Shown piece after piece: positions 24,877 through 36,000 of a DNA stretch of 64,000 bases. Numbering within the stretch: the first letter of the stretch is position 1; the number at the start of each line of letters is the position of its first letter. Position numbers and translations under genes: made by a program. Source of the stretch: Seriola aureovittata (lineage: Eukaryota; Chordata; Actinopteri; Carangiformes; Carangidae); assembly GCF_021018895.1 (NCBI RefSeq), contig NC_079387.1, positions 1,219,083 to 1,283,082 of the forward strand, written 5' to 3'. The notes beneath the pieces are model-generated. The model was not told the DNA's origin and ran no database searches. It saw only the letters and a program-made list of their open reading frames with translations.

Positions 24877-27800
24877 CTGAGGATGAAAGAGTATAGTTAG
24901 TATTATTAGCCTTTAAACTGATGAAGTTGTTTTGGTCCAGTGGTTTGAAAAAGGATTTTAGGTAAGGGCTTTGTACAAACCTTCATGATGACAGGCTGCT
25001 CAAAGTTGTACATGGAGTTCGACTTCCTCTGCAGGAACTTCTTAAACTCTGAATAAGAGGATATGTACAGTAGAAAAAATATAATACATGTGAAAAGATG
25101 AGATTTGATTGTTTTGACTGACAACCAGACTTCATCTTCAGTATCACACCTCTTATTTCCCTCGCTGATTCAGTTGTTTTCTTCTTATTTATCTCCTGTA
25201 TCCTCCTTTATATCCCATTTTATTGTGACACCCACATAAACTCTTTTTGCTTTCTGTCTTTGAAATCTCACTTGTGTGTCTGTTCCTTTTCACAGCTCTT
25301 TCGGGTATTTTTTTTTTTTAATCCCTAGTTTTCTCCACCGACCATATTCTATGACAAACCAAAAAACGAGGTGCTCGTACCGTTGTGAACCATTTGGAGA
25401 TTGAACGGCTCTCCTTCGTAGACATCGTTGAGGTGTTTCATGGCGATGATCAGACACAGCTCCAAGATGGACAGACCTAAAGAGAGAGAAGAAAACAAAA
25501 GCACAACTGATGTAAATCCTCTGGAGGGTGTCTCTACAGGCATCTCTCTTTTCGTTTTGATGTTACCATGGAGCATGTTCGCCTTGGCGTCGGCAAAACA
25601 GAGTCTGCTGGCCTCCTGCAGGTCGGCAGGTTTGATGGCAGGTTTGGCAACGGTGACACGACTCAGACACAACATCTGCAAGAACAAAAACAGAGAAGTG
25701 TCACTGAGTGAAACCTGCATTGTTTACATCCATGTTTACTGACATCTTCTTCGCTGCCTTTTTGTTTAGCACATTACCACCACCTGAAGATCCATGGCAA
25801 ACCACTGGCAAGAATGTACCCGTACTTAAAGTACTCCCTTCATAAAAGGTAGCATGTGTACAATGTACAACTGTTAAAAATAAATACTGACAACAATGGG
25901 CAGGTGACATGTACAACAGGTGTGTTGCTCTAACCAGCAGCATTTGCATTGAGCGGAAGTCTTTGCTGGAGTTGAAGTGTCTCTGTAAAACGTCCTCCAC
26001 TGATTTGTCTTCACACAAAGTCTGAAGAAACACAAAGAGAAGACAAGTGTTGCTGGCTGAGCAACGTAGACACTTTTCTATTTTTCTGATTTGACAACTA
26101 AACTATCGTCTGTGATTCGAGTCGGTTTGATTTTGTGATGTTGAAACTGTTCACCTTGATACTGTCGTTCCAGTCCTCTGCGAACTTGGTGTCGGGAAAA
26201 TCATCTGGCAGGCTGAGCTGGGTTTGGACCCGCTCCAGGTACTTAGTGAACGTCAGGCTGCTGAGCAGGTGGATCTGACGGTGGGAAAAGCGTGACTTTA
26301 CCCTCTTCTCCAGCAGCTCCAGAACATCCTGAAGGAAAATGACCCATAGAAAATGTTCTTTAAGGATGATGATGAAGATACATTTTTGAGTGGATGGGAA
26401 ATGAAAGCATATTGTGAGGCGCACCAGTCTGCAGGTGATGCCGACCACAGCGATCGGCGCCTGGGCGGACTGGGAGACGTCAAACAGGTTGTAGAGCAGA
26501 GTCTGGTTCTTATGGTGGGCGAACAGGTCGAACTCGTCCAGGATGAACAGCACCGGGCGACTGCTGCTGCGATCACCTGGACCCAAACATCAAACCACAC
26601 TTTCAATTTCTTTGATGCTTTGCATTTGGATTATTTAGTTTAAAACGATGCAAAAATCACTGAAAATTTTTCTTAATTTTCACATTTTCTAACCTTTCTT
26701 TAGTGCCTCCAGAAGGAAAGCCAGATTTTCTGCAAAACTTCCCTGAAATGAAGCAGACACAGGTTTTTGTGGCAGATTTATTGTATTATTAATGGTAAAA
26801 CTACTGATAAAACTCTCTCTTACTTACAAACACTTTGTCACCGACAACGTTTTCTAGGTGGAGCTGCCGCGTTATTTCTTTCAGTGCTATTCTGTCGTCA
26901 GTCTGCAGGAGACCTACAGCAAACAGGCAGTCATTGTAGCAGCTTAAATGAAAAGATGTAGGTTTATTTCTGGATCCTGTGTGAACCCAGGTGAAAGAAC
27001 AAACCAGAAAATTAAATTCTGAATAAATGAAGTGTGGTGAGGAGGCGGAGGCTGTACCGTTGAGATGAACCTGCAGCAGGTTTTTCTGCGCTTCTTTCTC
27101 CTCCAGCAGCTCTCTCAACACACACTTGAGCAGCTGTAAACACAAAAGCACAAACACAGACCCCATCAGACGTTGCAACCCTCCCAGGATTTAAAACGCA
27201 CTTCAACGCAATTCATCATCTTTTCAACCACTTTTACCCAGAAGCCCATTTTAAGCTCACCATTGTTTTTCCCGCTCCCCTGGGACCGACGATTAGCACA
27301 GAGTTACTCTCCCCGTGGACGGCCGTCCGCTTCAGCAGCTCCAGGAGGTGTCTGAAAAGACACCGTTTTTGACTACAATACCCATCATGCTTCTGCAGTT
27401 GTAAAATATAAATGTGTATTAAGCTCTGTATTATTTAACTATCACAAATTATTAAATCCTCAGTGTTGGAGATGGATTTCACTACCTGAGCAGCACCTGT
27501 GATGCTTGTGCTGTGGCTGGTAGCTTTTGCAACCTCCAAACTGGGGCAGTGCTGTCAGCCGGGTAAGACTGAACTGGGTCACTGAGACTCACACTGAACT
27601 CCACATCGTCTCTTTATTATAGATGACAGTTGTACTACAGTTTCTATATAGTCAAGAGTTTTTCTTTGATTATGTGAATCTTCTCTTCGCCTTGCCTCTT
27701 TTATCCTTTTGTAAGAATATTTTTCTTCATAATTGTAATTTTTCTATCCTTTCATGTGTCATTTCTGAACCATTCAAACTGTAAATTATCAAAGAATATT

Positions 27801-28366
27801 TATCTACAATTATTTTGGTAATGGATTCATTGTTTAAATATTTGTTTTTAGCTTCTGTGGTTCCACTTTCTTACATGTAAGCGTTGGTTGGAGAGAAAAA
27901 GCTTCATGAAGATGGCACCTTAAGCATTTAGGACATTTTTGCAGGTATTTTTCACTATTCTCTGACAATTTATAGACTTAACCATTAACTGAGGAAATAA
28001 TTGGCAAGTTAATCGATGATGACAAACATATAAAAATGAGTTATTACTGAACAACAAGCTCAAGTTGATCATAGCAACATTTCCGCTTTCTAAGCAGCAT
28101 CGATGAAATAGACCTACTTGTGTTGAGCTTCTATTCCCTCCGGCTTGTCAGGGAGCTGCTGATGGCAAAGCCGCTCCCTCATAATCTCCTGAACCTGTAA
28201 ATGAAGGAGAATAAACAGGTCACAGTGACACTGTGGAATTATTAGTGTGTTGTGTTGTCATCTACCAGCTCTTGAGCATGTAAATAATTGTTAACAGAGG
28301 ATAACCTACCTGTGTGATGCATTCTCCAATAGGCAGATGAGCATCTTTCACCTTCCTCTTACTCAT
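24694..28366 (-). CDS. orc4: origin recognition complex subunit 4, complete, 13 coding exons
   Basis: AAA+ ATPase subunit of the ORC that loads MCM helicase at replication origins in the nucleus. Minus-strand exons in coding order are 28310-28366, 28118-28194, 27261-27351, 27058-27133, 26828-26913, 26694-26742, 26425-26576, 26155-26328, 25935-26021, 25567-25675, 25381-25476, 24981-25048 and 24694-24876. All are AG/GT with phases that join exactly, giving 434 residues against 436 in human. Walker A is GPRGAGKT (residues 67-74). Walker B is FILDEFD, with Asp-Glu at 159-160. Other family landmarks are [53 protein letters not shown] and [10 protein letters not shown]. The start is the only ATG before the conserved N-terminus (MSKRK) and lies in the second transcribed exon. 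The C-terminus ([10 protein letters not shown]) is a few residues shorter than human and differs from it. It converges with acvr2a and diverges from mbd5. Confidence 0.97.
24981..25048 (-). CDS. orc4: orc4 coding exon 12
   Basis: Encodes [20 protein letters not shown] and MK. It corresponds to human [20 protein letters not shown]. Confidence 0.95.
25381..25476 (-). CDS. orc4: orc4 coding exon 11
   Basis: Encodes [20 protein letters not shown], then [11 protein letters not shown] plus one base of Glu. Confidence 0.95.
25567..25675 (-). CDS. orc4: orc4 coding exon 10
   Basis: Encodes [20 protein letters not shown], then [16 protein letters not shown] plus one base, the start of the winged-helix half. 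Confidence 0.95.
25935..26021 (-). CDS. orc4: orc4 coding exon 9
   Basis: Twenty-nine codons, [16 protein letters not shown] to FRSMQMLL, with acceptor TTCAG and donor GTTAGA. Confidence 0.95.
26155..26328 (-). CDS. orc4: orc4 coding exon 8
   Basis: Encodes [20 protein letters not shown], through [12 protein letters not shown], to WNDSIK. It is the AAA+ lid region with the conserved SRFSHRQI motif. Confidence 0.96.
26425..26576 (-). CDS. orc4: orc4 coding exon 7 (Walker B)
   Basis: Encodes [18 protein letters not shown], then [20 protein letters not shown] and the sensor-like VVGITCRL. Confidence 0.97.
26694..26742 (-). CDS. orc4: orc4 coding exon 6
   Basis: A 49-base exon encoding [16 protein letters not shown] plus one base, bounded by TTTCAG and GTTAGA. 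Confidence 0.94.
26828..26913 (-). CDS. orc4: orc4 coding exon 5
   Basis: Encodes [20 protein letters not shown], then NVVGDKVF. The acceptor is CTGTAG at 26914-26915. A nearby CTGCAG, 11 bases further in, would break the frame. Confidence 0.95.
27058..27133 (-). CDS. orc4: orc4 coding exon 4
   Basis: Encodes [20 protein letters not shown], then QVHLN and one base of Gly. It follows in phase from the P-loop exon. Confidence 0.95.
27261..27351 (-). CDS. orc4: orc4 coding exon 3 (Walker A)
   Basis: Encodes [18 protein letters not shown], then [12 protein letters not shown], the P-loop that binds ATP. Human has Ser where this fish has Ala in the loop; the consensus GxxGxGKT is kept. Confidence 0.96.
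27949..28030 (-). mobile_element. fragment of the TAGGGCTGC-type hAT-like MITE
   Basis: TTTTTCACTATTCTCTGACA, TTTATAGACTTAACCATTAA and AATAATTGGCAAGTTAATCG match the reverse complement of the teleost repeat seen in fuller form at 61843. It lies in an orc4 intron. Confidence 0.6.
28118..28194 (-). CDS. orc4: orc4 coding exon 2
   Basis: Encodes [20 protein letters not shown] and onward to QH, ending two bases into Lys. It aligns with the human VQRILRERF segment. Confidence 0.92.
28310..28366 (-). CDS. orc4: orc4 first coding exon
   Basis: ATG at 28364-28366 encodes [19 protein letters not shown]. The exon extends 5' to an acceptor (TTTAG) at 28378, so twelve bases of leader precede the ATG here. 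Donor GTAGGT. Confidence 0.93.
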
Positions 28367-29211
28367 GATGCTGCCACTCTAAACAGCAAAACATGGAATT
28401 CATTGGTTAAATACATGACATTAGTGAGCTTAGTGGTTCCCAAAATATGCTACAGGGTCCTGAGTGACATCCAAAGAATATTAAAACTACTTCAATATGG
28501 CTTTTTTTGTATCCAGCAGCAGCAAACATGAGTAAAATAAGTATGTGATAATGGATTTACTCTGAAGCAGGTGTAAAACCTTTAGAGATGACAAGTGTGT
28601 AAAAATGAAACGCACTAACAGTGGCTACGACAGGCTCAGCTCCTTTAACAGACTTTGTCAAGGGCTCTGACAAGTTTCCACCAACCTCTGATTCAGTATT
28701 CGTCAAAACAATATATGATCTCACTTTTTACATATATACAATAGGGCTGTGAAATTGGATCAGGCCTGTCATTGATTAGCACAAACTACCATTCAATTCG
28801 GCAAATGGCTAATGCAAACGTCTAGTTGAATTCAACTTCCACTTAGAGCACATTACTGGCTAAGCCTTCACGATTGGCCCCAAAGGTTTGTTTATAACAG
28901 TTTAAGCTTTACAATATATTACAATCTCTGAGGCTTTAGCGGATGGTATGTATGCCGAATTATAAAGTGATTGCTAATTATTCAGAAGCGGCCAGAGGTT
29001 GTATTCAAGATTGTATTAATATTTGCCGGCGAGCAAGAAGGCACTAATCTGTCATGAGTTACCAATGGAGTTTGGTGTCATTTTCTCTCCACGTTGACAT
29101 GAACGTCACCGTGACGCTGCGGAGGCAAACTAGCAGCACGCTTTGTATTAGCAAGGTAAAATGACAGATTATGTAGTTACATTAATGTTAGTTAGTAATA
29201 ACGAGACATAC

Positions 29212-29300
29212 CTAAAGAAAACAGTAGTTTGTACAGGGAGAGGGCTCAATCTTCGCGGGAAAACTGCTCAGCCAGCTATGACGACTTCCTGCATTTATTT
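29212..29300 (-). other. orc4: orc4 non-coding first exon (approximate 5' end)
   Basis: A minus-strand TTTCTTTAG ends at donor GTATGT (29206-29211), opening the intron that leads to the ATG exon. The 5' end is not fixed by sequence. It is placed near the E2F and CCAAT motifs. Confidence 0.55.
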
Positions 29301-29319
29301 CATCTCTGGCTCTGATTGG
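29255..29319 (-). promoter_or_regulatory. orc4: orc4 promoter: E2F site and CCAAT box
   Basis: On the minus strand TTTCCCGC (29255-29262) is a perfect E2F site and CCAAT (29315-29319) lies about 55 bases upstream. No TATA box is evident. CCAAT plus E2F is the usual promoter of G1/S replication genes, fitting orc4. Confidence 0.65.
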
Positions 29320-29332
29320 CTGAGGCTCGGGA

Positions 29333-29385
29333 TAGAATAGAAGCGAATAGAATAGACTAGAATAGAACAGAATAGAATAGAATAT
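29333..29385. repeat. (GAATA)n pentanucleotide repeat
   Basis: About ten imperfect AATAG units immediately upstream of the orc4 CCAAT box. Confidence 0.9.
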
Positions 29386-32300
29386 GGCATTTGGTAATTT
29401 ATCACTATAATTATTACTTTCTCTCTCATACATCCTGCTGCCCCAAATAGCACCAAACGTGTATTAGCCGTAGCTGAATATAGTCCCCTCAAAAATGCCA
29501 GTTTACTTCTGATAGAGTAATGTTTGCAAAAAATAACTTTCCGGCTGTTATAGGAAATATTTTAAAAGTTATAAAAAAAATAAATAAAACTATATTTTGA
29601 GCAGTTACATCTTCAGTTGAAAGACGGGGGCTAGGAGTTGGACTTATAGAGCCTTATAGAAATATTAAACCAAATTTTAGCATTTTAAAAGATTTTCAGG
29701 AACATTCATTCTTGACCTCGTATATGGAAGTTGCCTACTTACTAGCCTACAGTATCTTTTCCTTGAGCTTTCAGCTCCACATCACACTCTTCATCAGTGG
29801 TAGCAGTTTGAAATCATTATTTGTATTTGCTTTAAGCATTTTCAGGCAGTTTACCATCTAAAGAGTTCCAACAAGTAGGTGTGTACAGAAATACTATTTT
29901 ACAAATAATTGGCAAATACATAATGTAAATAATTTCAATAACACCATACAACCTAAATCATACATTTCCTTTTACTCTTGAATTTTAGCCTATTTTACTC
30001 TCTTTGGACAAGCAAAATCTTGTAGGGACCCAATAAGTGTACATAACAGAACAAAAAATAATAATTTGAAACAAAATCTGTCATTTTGTCTAAATTTTGA
30101 GATGTGGTTCATAGCATTTAAAAAAAATGAAACTAATTGCCTTAATGGTGGCAATTATATGTAATTATAAATTGATTCTTTTTTTCAAATCTGTAAAGCC
30201 ATAACTGCCACCGCCAAATTAGGAGCGATGGTTCATCTGAATGGCTTGAAGGTTGCCTGCATAACAACATCTTTTACTCATTCAAAGTGATGATGAAGCT
30301 CTGGAGATACTCAAATGCTTCCTGTGGCTTTTGGTTGACTGATGAAAAAAGCACAATAAAACCACCAGATATCTCACAAATCGTCTCCCAGCCTCTGCTC
30401 ACGTTTAGCCTGTCACATTATTCTAAAATACGACTCTCTGCTCACGCATTCAGCTCTGTGTTTGCCCTTAAAAATACATGGAGCGGCCCTTTTACAGCAG
30501 CCATACACTGAATTAATTGAATATCTCCTCAGGTTTGACCTTCAGACAAAATTCAAGCATTTGCACCCTGAGCTGCTTTTTCTTTTCACTTCAGATCACT
30601 GAACTTCTTATGTTTTTTGAGCTTTTACGACCTTCATTTATCCAAGGTAATTTTATAGCAGGGCATTTGTTTTTACTCAAGACCCACTACATTTTATATT
30701 TTAAGATTTTCATACATTTAATCTTTATTTAATTTAATTTAATTTTAACTGGGAAATGACCACAATACAAAAGTGGCTTGCTCAAAAACCCCTTACTGAT
30801 AGTTACTGTTTGATTGTTTGTTTGTTCTCCAGTAATATCACAACAATATTCCTTTAAAGAACTAAAGTCTTTCCAGGTTATTTTTTTTAACATTTACAAT
30901 GATTTTTAGCATTGTTTCATGATGGTTGATCAAATACTGAAAAAGGCTCCAGGAGATACAGCTGGTGATAAAAGTTTTTATGTGAAACCTTCAAATTAAT
31001 GTAATTAAATATTAACATTACAACAATTTTGCAGCTGGCAGTGTAATAACCTTGTTAACACATTATGCCTCATTAAACGTCACACAATATCTCCAAGCTA
31101 TTAGCAAAATAACTCTTTTCCTGTTAATGAGATTATTAGTAAGTTTTATTACATGAAGAATGGGTGATTTTTTAACCCTGACTATGAATACGTCTTTACA
31201 ATGAATATTATATTATTGGGTAAAATTTCTGTTGACTATTTCATATTGATCTTATGTGTTGTACTTTGAGGAACCACACTGGTGCTTTTGCATTTTTTAG
31301 AAACAGTTTCAAACTGAAGAGACCTTTTTAATTTTTAAAAGTACATAATTATATTATAATGATAATGTAATAGCAATTTTCACTTCACCATCATTGAGGG
31401 ATGTCCTTATTTAATGAACCTTTATCTTGTTTAGCCTTTGTTAAATGAAAGGAAAAACTGTCTGCTGGTATGTGTCATTTTTTGTTTTGATCTCGGACTA
31501 CAAGCTCACTCATCTGTAAGACAAAGACTAAATCAACTTATTACTGAGATTTCACAAAGAGGAGCTGCACTGCAGAGGAGTTTGGTGGTCAGACATGTTT
31601 GAATTTAGATTTACACAAAGTGCAAAATCAGCAAATACTAAAACAGTCTGGGTTACGAACTGTAAGCTCCTTACAGCTGCAGTGCTGCAATTTACTGTAT
31701 GTGCCTGCATATTCACTATACAGTCAATCTTTTCAACAGTTCATTTCTGTGTGACTCCCTTTAATTTACACTTAAGTTATTTAAGTATGAATGTGATGTT
31801 ATATGTGGTAGCCCTCTGGCTTCTTTAGATGTGGCTCTTGGTTGCCACATCTTGCTTGTCTCTTGGTTCACATGAGCCCAATGCTCCCAGCCAACACCTT
31901 TCACTCTCTCCATGTGTTTTGTTTGGGTATTTTTAAAAAAATAGTTTTTCCTACCAGTGTTCACCAACTTCATTTCGCAGACATCCATTCACTTACCTTG
32001 ACCTCACTGACATCCATATCTCATCTCTTTTTACATTTTAATGTATTTTTTCTTTTGTAAATAAACCAGTTGCCTCCTCTGCCTTTATTTGCCATGGCCC
32101 TTTGACATGAAATTACATTTAGTATTAACTTGAAATTTCCTTCATGTAAGTGCTTTTTCTCAGGCTTTTTCACCTGGCCAAACAGCAGATTAATCCATAA
32201 TGAAAATAATAGACAGTTGCAATCCTATATAAAATTGATTAAAATGACCTCCACTACAGTACTTTTACTTTATACTTTTAATTATTAAAAGAAGTTAGAG

Positions 32301-32690
32301 TTATAATTGCAGAGCATGACTTATGTGTATACCTTATTAGTTAAATCTACATTCTTTATATAGTAAAGGGTTTGGAAGATGGACTGTTTACCTTTCATAA
32401 TGTAGGTAGTCTCTTCCTGAGTTAGCCTATTTATGGTCAATTCTTTAATCTTGAATTTAAATCTTAATTTAAACATCTAAGATAGCAATATCTTTTGTAC
32501 TTTTATGTTGTTTCGATTCCTTTTATTTTGAATACTTTAAGTTCATTTAGCTAATAATACTTCTGTAATGAACATTTTCTATGCATGACTTTTCCGTGTA
32601 ATAGAGGTTTTATAGTGTGATAATGAATCTAGATATATCCAGCCGTCCCTCATTCATTTAATAATGTTTATTGTTAACTTTGGCCGTGCA
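29386..32690. other. AT-rich intergenic DNA between divergent orc4 and mbd5
   Basis: No coding exon, RNA gene or clear mobile element was recognised. The open frames here are short and unlike known proteins. Confidence 0.6.
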
Positions 32691-32943
32691 GAGGTTACTG
32701 TATGTGTAACTGTGCTCTGGATGAAAACGTGCATCACCTCTCCCATCTGCTGGCTGCTCCTGCTCGGCGCATGCGCACTGCGGCTCTCCATCATTTCCAA
32801 TATCCCAGTGTAGGAGAACCAGCAGAGAGGCAAGAGAACTAATGGGTAGGCTTCTTATTCTTATTTTTCCTAAGGTCAGAAACGTACTGTTGCTCGCTCA
32901 TTTCAATGTTTTAGCACCAGCACGCATTTGCAGGGATGCCCAG
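32690..32943 (+). promoter_or_regulatory. mbd5: mbd5 promoter and probable first non-coding exon
   Basis: The AT-rich intergenic DNA gives way to GC-rich sequence with a palindromic NRF1 site (32767-32778). The candidate first exon ends at CAG with donor GTAAGA (32944-32949). An alternative donor, GTAGGC, occurs near 32846. A TC-rich run and CpG-rich DNA follow. The link to the mbd5 coding exons is inferred from orientation and the absence of any other gene. Confidence 0.5.
32767..32778. promoter_or_regulatory. NRF1 binding site
   Basis: GCGCATGCGCAC contains the full NRF1 palindrome GCGCATGCGC, common in CpG-island promoters close to transcription starts. Confidence 0.65.
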
Positions 32944-33004
32944 GTAAGAACGGACAGTTTACGATTTGATTTGACGCAGACAGAAACGTTAGTGCCTGAA
33001 AAGC

Positions 33005-33044
33005 GTCTCTCTCTCTTCTTCTTCTTCTCTCTCTCTCTCTCTCT
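33005..33044. repeat. CT/CTT-rich microsatellite
   Basis: CT and CTT units run for about 40 bases just downstream of the proposed first donor of mbd5. Confidence 0.9.
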
Positions 33045-36000
33045 GCGAACGCAACGGGTTTGCACGGCTGTTAGCTAGCATGCTAAGCTAACCCGTGCTA
33101 ACTCGGCCTGGCCCTGGCCTTGCCTGGCCCCTTGGCTCGAAACCCCAACGCGGGCCTAGCTGCTTTTTACTTCGACAATTTGAGGTCGGAATCAGGACTG
33201 CGGGTCCTTAATGTGTGCGGCCGCAGTTACGGTTCGCAAATTAAATGCTAAAATGTTATTAGCGTACCCGAGCTCGCCCTCTAATTCATTTTCGTTACAA
33301 CAAGCTAGCTGGCTAGCCAACTAACGGTAGCTAGACAGCTGACGCTTGGCATGCTAACCCCCAGCTAGTTCAGATGCTGTGTCCAATGCATCAAAAAGCC
33401 CAGTCAGACAGGACTGATATCGCTTGTTGACACGGTCACTTTTTAACGCGGAGGCCCGCAGGCGACGGAGCTTGAGCTGCACGTCTCGCCCGTTGATAAA
33501 CTAAGCAACCTTTAGTGCCACACGGTTGTCCCTTAAACGTTAATAAAGCAACACTTGGCACAGTTGATAGACAGCCTGGCTAATGTTCACCAAGCTAATT
33601 AGCTATTATCTAACGTTCAGGCACCTATGGTTGCTTTGGTAATGTGCACAGTCTGGTTGTCATATTCTCCAGTTTTGGGGGAAAAAGTCTTGTCATCTAG
33701 CTAGCCAACTTGTGTAGCTGTCAACTTTGAAGGCTGCTGCAAATGCAATATGGCTAAATTACCCCTAAAGCTAGCCTTAGCCAACTCCATGGGGTTACAG
33801 CAAGATTTAAATGCTAGGTTGAGAAGTAATGGCTTTAATCTAGCCAGTTACTCAAAGAGCAGTGGTAGCTAGCTTGTGATTCAGTGTGAGGAGACAAGAG
33901 TTATCAGATTTACCATTTTGGTGTTGCACAGTTTGTATCATATTCCTTTTTATCGCACCACAGACTGTAAATACTTTGTGTTACCTGTTCTCCACTCTTG
34001 CTTTATTTGACAACCTTTGACAGACCCTCTTCACTTTGCATTAAATGCATTTTTACAGATCTGATGACAAATGCACAGCTCTAGATGCAGATATAAATGC
34101 ACAAATATATACTCAAATTCATGTTCAATAGTTGTCAGTGACAAAATTACATATGTGTCATATGTGACATATGTCCTGCGCAACCTTACAAGATAAGTCT
34201 CCAAAACACTATCCATATTCAGGGTGACAACAATAGCACCGCAAGCCTCTAATTTACCCCTGGTTGAACACAAATTGATATTTTTATGTTAAATAGCAGT
34301 TCAACAGATAAAAATCAAATGTGAATGAAAATCTGACCAAAATTTCTGATCTTGTTGTAACCTGCCTATCTATGTCAGCTAGCTCTAAATACAGGCCTTA
34401 TCTGGATATACATAGCGTTGGATAAATTAACAAGACTTTAAATCTCATTAAAATTGGACTGCTCGGAGACACATTCAGGGTCAACACATTTTTATCCATG
34501 ACTTTTAAGGTCATGGTGGACTGAGATTGTTGCTTTGATTTTACAGGTTTAGGAAATGCTGCCCTCTCACTGTTATCACTTTTAATCAGCTTTATTCATT
34601 TGGCACTCTGAAGAATTAAGGCTTCCCATTGGGGCAGAGCTAGGTGAGAATTTACTAAATCAAAATGCTGGTAAACTTTTGTCGTGTTCCTCAGCAGTCA
34701 TTGTATGAAGGTTATTTTCTGAACTGCATCATGAGTCTGCGGGTGAAGTTGACCAGTTGCTGTACCAGCTAGTAAATAGTTTGTTTTCTTGGTGTGGTCA
34801 TGATGAGTTAAGACAATTTGAAGTGATTTTTGGTCGGACAGACCTTCGTTACAGATAAAGTAAACACCAGACTTACAGCTCCTGTGATCACTACAGTAAT
34901 AAAGCGCTGTTATGATGCAATAATTTCACTGTAAAATAACAAAAAATGCCAAATATCACAATGAGAACCACTTTAATGATACCAGATCATAAGAGAAGAA
35001 GAAATCTACTTCTTGACCATGTAATGAGATGCACACAAGCTACTTTGTCTGATCATATGCTTTATAATTTGGACATGAAAACATTTTCATTTACATAAAC
35101 TGCCATCCTTAATGGACCGCAAATTCAGTTACTCAAGAACCTTTGGCTTCCACTTGTCATTTTGATGCGATTTCTTATCTAAAAATTTTTTTTCTTTCTT
35201 TGGCCGCATTGCTGTAACTCTCCAGCGCCTGTGTTTATCATGTCTTTTTCTGCATTAACTTTTTCCTCTTCGTCTTCCACACTGCTTGTATGAAGTTTGC
35301 AGCTGGATTGAGTCCAAAATGTGTTTAATTACCATCATTTTCAAGTCAATTTTGTGCCAAAGCTGGTTGTTTACCCCCAAAATATGTTCTCAGTGGTGCT
35401 GCATCTTTTTCTTAATGTAATGTTGGAGAAGAAAATGGGAAATGATTTTGATTTTTTTTTTACTTTTCAACTTCCACCTCATCAGATACATCAGATTTAT
35501 CTTCTAGGTGCCACAACATGTATGACACACACCATTTTTGCAGTCTTGTCTCAAATCACAGACATCAGTGACTCTGCAGTGACGTTGTTGGGCTCCACAT
35601 TACTCTCTTTTGTCATTTATTAAGGGCATTTCTCCCCAACATCGTTTGTGATGGAGGACAAAATGAGGACGGGGGTGGGGGGTGGGGACATTTTATTATA
35701 GGATTAAATTCAGGATCCACTTCCACATTTATTTCCGGGCCAAATTCTGAGCAAATCCTTTTTTCTCTCTCTTTTTGACACAGCCAGATCAATTGCTGAT
35801 GTGATCAGGTGATTTAAAAAAAAAGTCACACTGAAATAACAAGCACATGCATTCCCTCTGTCACAGGTATCTTCAGGCTTTAACACCAAATGCTACACAA
35901 GGACTGAAAACGTGTTCAACTACTGCACAATAATTGATGACATTTCAATATTTCCCTTCTTTATTTAGCAGTGATTGCACAGTGTCTTGAAATTATCATA

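Noticed and set aside
26902..26903. CTGCAG as acceptor of orc4 coding exon 5
   Set aside because: Using it puts a stop in frame. The CTGTAG 11 bases earlier restores the conserved GLLQ sequence and the phase.
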